From the NCBI GenBank assembly GCA_025361995.1, contig JANYIP010000167.1:1-14912 (forward strand): 14,912 nt of DNA. The letters run 5' to 3'. A program made the position numbers and the translations under genes. This document shows, one piece after another, positions 12,954-14,912 of the stretch. A model generated the notes under the pieces. It searched no databases. It was not told the DNA's origin and worked only from the letters and a program-made list of their open reading frames with translations. Every line of letters starts with the position of its first letter. Position 1 is the stretch's first letter. This stretch comes from Streptomycetales bacterium. GTDB lineage: Bacteria > Actinomycetota > Actinomycetes > Prado026.

Positions 12954-13864
12954 CACGCCTCCCGGGTGAGGTCGAGGAAGACGGTCTCCAGGTCGGCGGC
13001 GATCGGCGCCAGCTCGCTCAGGTAGTGCCCGTGGTCGGCCAGCAGCCGGGTCAGCGCTGCCGCGTCGGGCACGCCGTGCACCCGCCAGCAGTCGCCCATC
13101 GACGTCACGGTGAACCCGGCGGCGTCGAGCACGGCCTTGCCGGCGGCCGGGTCATCCAGCCGCACCCGTACATCGCCGGTCTGGCGGGTCGCCAGCACGT
13201 CGGCGACCCGACCGGAGACCACGCAGCGGCCGCGGGCCAGGATCGTCACGTGGTCGCAGACCTGCTCGACCTCGCCGAGCAGGTGGGAGGACAGGAAGAC
13301 GGTGGTACGCCCGTCAGAGCCGAGCTGGCGGAGCAGGCCGCGCATCTCGACCATGCCGGCCGGGTCGAGCCCGTTGGACGGCTCGTCGAGGATCAGCAGC
13401 TGAGGCTTCTTGAGCAGGGCGGCGGCGATACCGAGGCGCTGCTTCATGCCGAGCGAGTAGCCCTTGACGTTGTCGCCGGCCCGGTCGAGCAGGCCGACCG
13501 TGTCGAGGACCTCGTCGATGCGCGGCTTCGGCACCCCGGCGGTCATGGCCAGCAACTCGAGGTTGCGGCGCCCGCTGAAGGTCGGGAAGAACAGCGGTGT
13601 CTCGACCAGCGCGCCGATGTCGCCGATCACCTCCGGCAGGGCGTCCGGGACCACCCGGTCGAAGAGCCGGAGCTCGCCGCTGCCAGCGCGTACCAGCCCG
13701 AGGAGCATCCGGATCGTGGTCGTCTTCCCTGACCCATTCGGCCCGAGGAAGCCGTGCACTCCCCCGCCCTCGACCACCAGGTCGAGCCCGTCCACGGCCT
13801 TCTCGTCAGGCTTGCCCCGACGGTGGTACGTCTTGTGCGCCGCGCGGATCTCGATCACTGGCAT
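12953..13864 (-). CDS. ABC-2 type transporter ATP-binding protein
   Basis: A 303-residue ATPase subunit that powers the permease encoded directly downstream. Walker A is GPNGSGKT (41-48), the signature is YSLGMKQR (136-143), Walker B is LLILDEP (156-162) with NGLDP after it, and the H-loop His is at 194 (LSSHLLGEVEQ). The C-terminal 80 residues (about 225-303) form the usual extension of DrrA/CcmA-type ATPases. The ATG at 13864 is chosen because homology starts at MPVIEIRAAHKTY. It lies inside the last 59 bp of the Cof-type phosphatase gene, in another frame. A TACGGT hexamer 6 nt before it suggests its own leaderless promoter. Substrate unknown; drug or lipid efflux is typical. Confidence 0.94.
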   Translation of the reverse strand: MPVIEIRAAHKTYHRRGKPDEKAVDGLDLVVEGGGVHGFLGPNGSGKTTTIRMLLGLVRAGSGELRLFDRVVPDALPEVIGDIGALVETPLFFPTFSGRRNLELLAMTAGVPKPRIDEVLDTVGLLDRAGDNVKGYSLGMKQRLGIAAALLKKPQLLILDEPSNGLDPAGMVEMRGLLRQLGSDGRTTVFLSSHLLGEVEQVCDHVTILARGRCVVSGRVADVLATRQTGDVRVRLDDPAAGKAVLDAAGFTVTSMGDCWRVHGVPDAAALTRLLADHGHYLSELAPIAADLETVFLDLTREA

Positions 13865-14678
13865 CCGGCGACCGTACCGCCCCGTCCGCCAGGAACGCCT
13901 CGACGATGCGAGCGACACCGTCGTCCTCGACCGAGGCGGCGTGCCGGCTGATCGCGGCGAGCACGTCGGGATGGCCGCCACCCATCGCGTACGCCGTCCC
14001 GGCCCACTGCAGCATGGCGAGGTCGTTCGGCTGGTCGCCGAAGGCGAGGACCCCGTCGGCACCGACGCCGTGCTCGGCCGCCACCCGGGCCAGCGTGGTC
14101 GCTTTGGTGACCCCCGGCGCGGAGATCTCGAGCAGGCAGTCCTTGACGTTCGAGTGGGTGACGGTGACCAGGTCGGCGATCGCCGGCAGAGCCAGTGCCA
14201 GCATCGCGTCACCGCTGCTGGTCTCGTCACGGACGAGGAGCTTGGCGACGGGCCCGGTGAGCATGGCCTCGGCGTCCGGGTACTCGATCGTCTCCGGGCC
14301 GTCCCAGCGCGGGACGTACGCCGCCTCGTGGAAGAAGCCGTCCACCGTCTCGATCGCGAAGGCCACCGCGGGCATGACCTCGCGCAGGCGACGGACCGCC
14401 TCGAGGGCGACGCCCGGATCGAGCTCGAACCGTTCGAGGACGACGTCTCGGTGCAGGTCGTAGACGAGGGCGCCGTTGGCGCAGACGGCCACGCCGTGCA
14501 GGGCGGTCAGCCCGACGACCTGGGCCATCCACCGGGGCGGTCGGCCGGTCACGAAGACGACCGGCACACCGATCGCCTCGACCGCAGCGATGGCGGCGAC
14601 GACCCGCGGGGAGACGGTGCCGTCGTGGCGGATGATCGTTCCGTCCAGGTCGGTGGCGACGAGCCGGATCACGGTCAT
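13806..14678 (-). CDS. Cof-type HAD-superfamily hydrolase
   Basis: A 290-residue haloacid-dehalogenase phosphatase of the Cof (type IIB cap) group, expected to remove phosphate from small metabolites such as sugar phosphates or flavin nucleotides. Motif I is DLDGT with nucleophile Asp10 and Asp12. Motif II is the Thr in FVTGR (Thr44), motif III is Lys192 (GVTKATTL), and motif IV is GDQPNDLAML (214-223). The start is ATG 14678, placing motif I about ten residues in, as usual; GTG 14693 and TTG 14705 are in-frame alternatives. The C-terminal 20-25 residues, low in hydrophobic residues, lie over the start of the ABC ATPase gene. Divergent from the trpB2-like gene. Confidence 0.9.
   Translation of the reverse strand: MTVIRLVATDLDGTIIRHDGTVSPRVVAAIAAVEAIGVPVVFVTGRPPRWMAQVVGLTALHGVAVCANGALVYDLHRDVVLERFELDPGVALEAVRRLREVMPAVAFAIETVDGFFHEAAYVPRWDGPETIEYPDAEAMLTGPVAKLLVRDETSSGDAMLALALPAIADLVTVTHSNVKDCLLEISAPGVTKATTLARVAAEHGVGADGVLAFGDQPNDLAMLQWAGTAYAMGGGHPDVLAAISRHAASVEDDGVARIVEAFLADGAVRSPDASDRDPRGAQDVPPSGQA
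13871..13876 (-). promoter_or_regulatory. Leaderless-type -10 (TACGGT) for the ABC ATPase, inside the upstream gene
   Basis: TACGGT on the minus strand ends 6 nt before the ATPase ATG at 13864, within the 3' end of the Cof-type phosphatase gene. No ribosome site is seen close to the ATG. An internal leaderless promoter would let the transporter be made independently of the phosphatase. Confidence 0.45.
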
Positions 14679-14742
14679 GCGCTCGTCCGTCACCGGCCTA
14701 GCCAATCACGGAAGCACTGTCGCGCTCGGGCCGCTCGCCCGC

Positions 14743-14748
14743 TAGCGT
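14743..14748 (+). promoter_or_regulatory. Leaderless-type -10 (TAGCGT) for the trpB2-like gene
   Basis: TAGCGT ends 6 nt before the ATG at 14755, and there is no ribosome site in between. It is identical to the hexamer before the SDR gene and on the minus strand before the gabD-like operon. Confidence 0.5.
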
Positions 14749-14754
14749 GCGTCC

Positions 14755-14912
14755 ATGGCTGACGCGACGGTGAACCAGCACAAGATCATGCTCGACGAGT
14801 CCGAGCTGCCGACCCAGTGGTACAACATCATCCCGGACCTGCCGGAGCCTCCCCCACCGCCGCTGCACCCTGGCACCTTGCAGCCCGTCGGGCCCGAGGA
14901 CCTCATGCCGCT
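14755..14912 (+). CDS. trpB: TrpB2-type tryptophan synthase beta chain, N-terminus only
   Basis: Only 52 full codons are in the window. They read MADATVNQHKIMLDESELP and continue TQWYNIIPDLPEP, a proline run, then LHPGTLQPVGPEDLMPL. The LP-x-x-WYNI-x-PDLP block followed by PPP-x-L-HP-x-T-x-x-P is the hallmark N-terminus of TrpB2, the pyridoxal-phosphate enzyme that makes tryptophan from indole and serine and differs from the canonical TrpB1 working with TrpA. The lysine that binds the cofactor lies beyond the window. The gene begins with a leaderless-type promoter and is divergent from the Cof-type phosphatase. No other trp gene is in view. Confidence 0.85.
   Translation, partial: MADATVNQHKIMLDESELPTQWYNIIPDLPEPPPPPLHPGTLQPVGPEDLMP

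Noticed and set aside
13865..14230. N-terminal extension of the ABC ATPase
   Set aside because: The extension is an Arg/Ser/Pro-rich read of the phosphatase gene in the wrong frame; homology begins at the ATG at 13864.
1..14912. tRNA/rRNA genes, CRISPR arrays, insertion sequences, phage or defence systems
   Set aside because: I saw no cloverleaf-like sequence, repeat-spacer pattern, transposase motif or toxin/nuclease genes; the coding content is ordinary metabolic and transport genes.

Overview
This window is high-GC, tightly packed chromosomal DNA from an actinobacterium. The evidence is a Bpa/PafE-type proteasome activator (found in proteasome-bearing Actinobacteria), a stand-alone DUF6457 protein next to moeA, frequent GTG/TTG starts, and TAnnnT -10 hexamers placed 6-7 nt before start codons, as in leaderless actinobacterial transcripts. 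A Nocardioides-like member of the Propionibacteriales would fit, but that is inference; the sequence does not settle the genus. I see no rRNA, tRNA, insertion sequence, phage gene or CRISPR array. No gene-free stretch exceeds about 110 bp.

Layout. (1) 1-4434, minus strand: a three-gene run reading gabD-like aldehyde dehydrogenase, a half-size ABC exporter starting on a TTG that overlaps the dehydrogenase stop, and an acyl-CoA dehydrogenase cut by the window edge. (2) 4533-7479: a molybdenum-cofactor block with mobA (+), DUF6457 (+) and moeA (+). The last two overlap as GTGA, and a LiuC-like crotonase on the minus strand sits between mobA and DUF6457. (3) 7476-10897: a GNAT acetyltransferase (-), an SDR oxidoreductase (+), a PIG3-type quinone oxidoreductase (+) and a tandem-GNAT protein (-). 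(4) 11001-11967: a four-helix membrane protein that matches the small multidrug resistance (SMR) fold without gaps, followed 7 bp later by bpa (pafE). (5) 11976-14678, minus strand: a Cof-type HAD phosphatase, an ABC-2 ATPase and its permease. (6) 14755 to the end: the first 52 codons of a TrpB2-type tryptophan synthase beta chain.

Most genes are housekeeping or catabolic. mobA, DUF6457 and moeA form a coherent molybdenum-cofactor set. The ATPase and permease form one transporter. The first three genes look like a catabolic operon carrying an exporter. I found no obvious new multi-gene defence or biosynthetic system. The most notable points are the SMR-like protein with Asp at the EmrE Glu14 position paired with bpa, the separate DUF6457 protein, the repeated leaderless-promoter pattern (including one -10 built from the upstream gene's stop codon and one buried inside the upstream gene), and a hairpin that holds both stop codons of a convergent gene pair.
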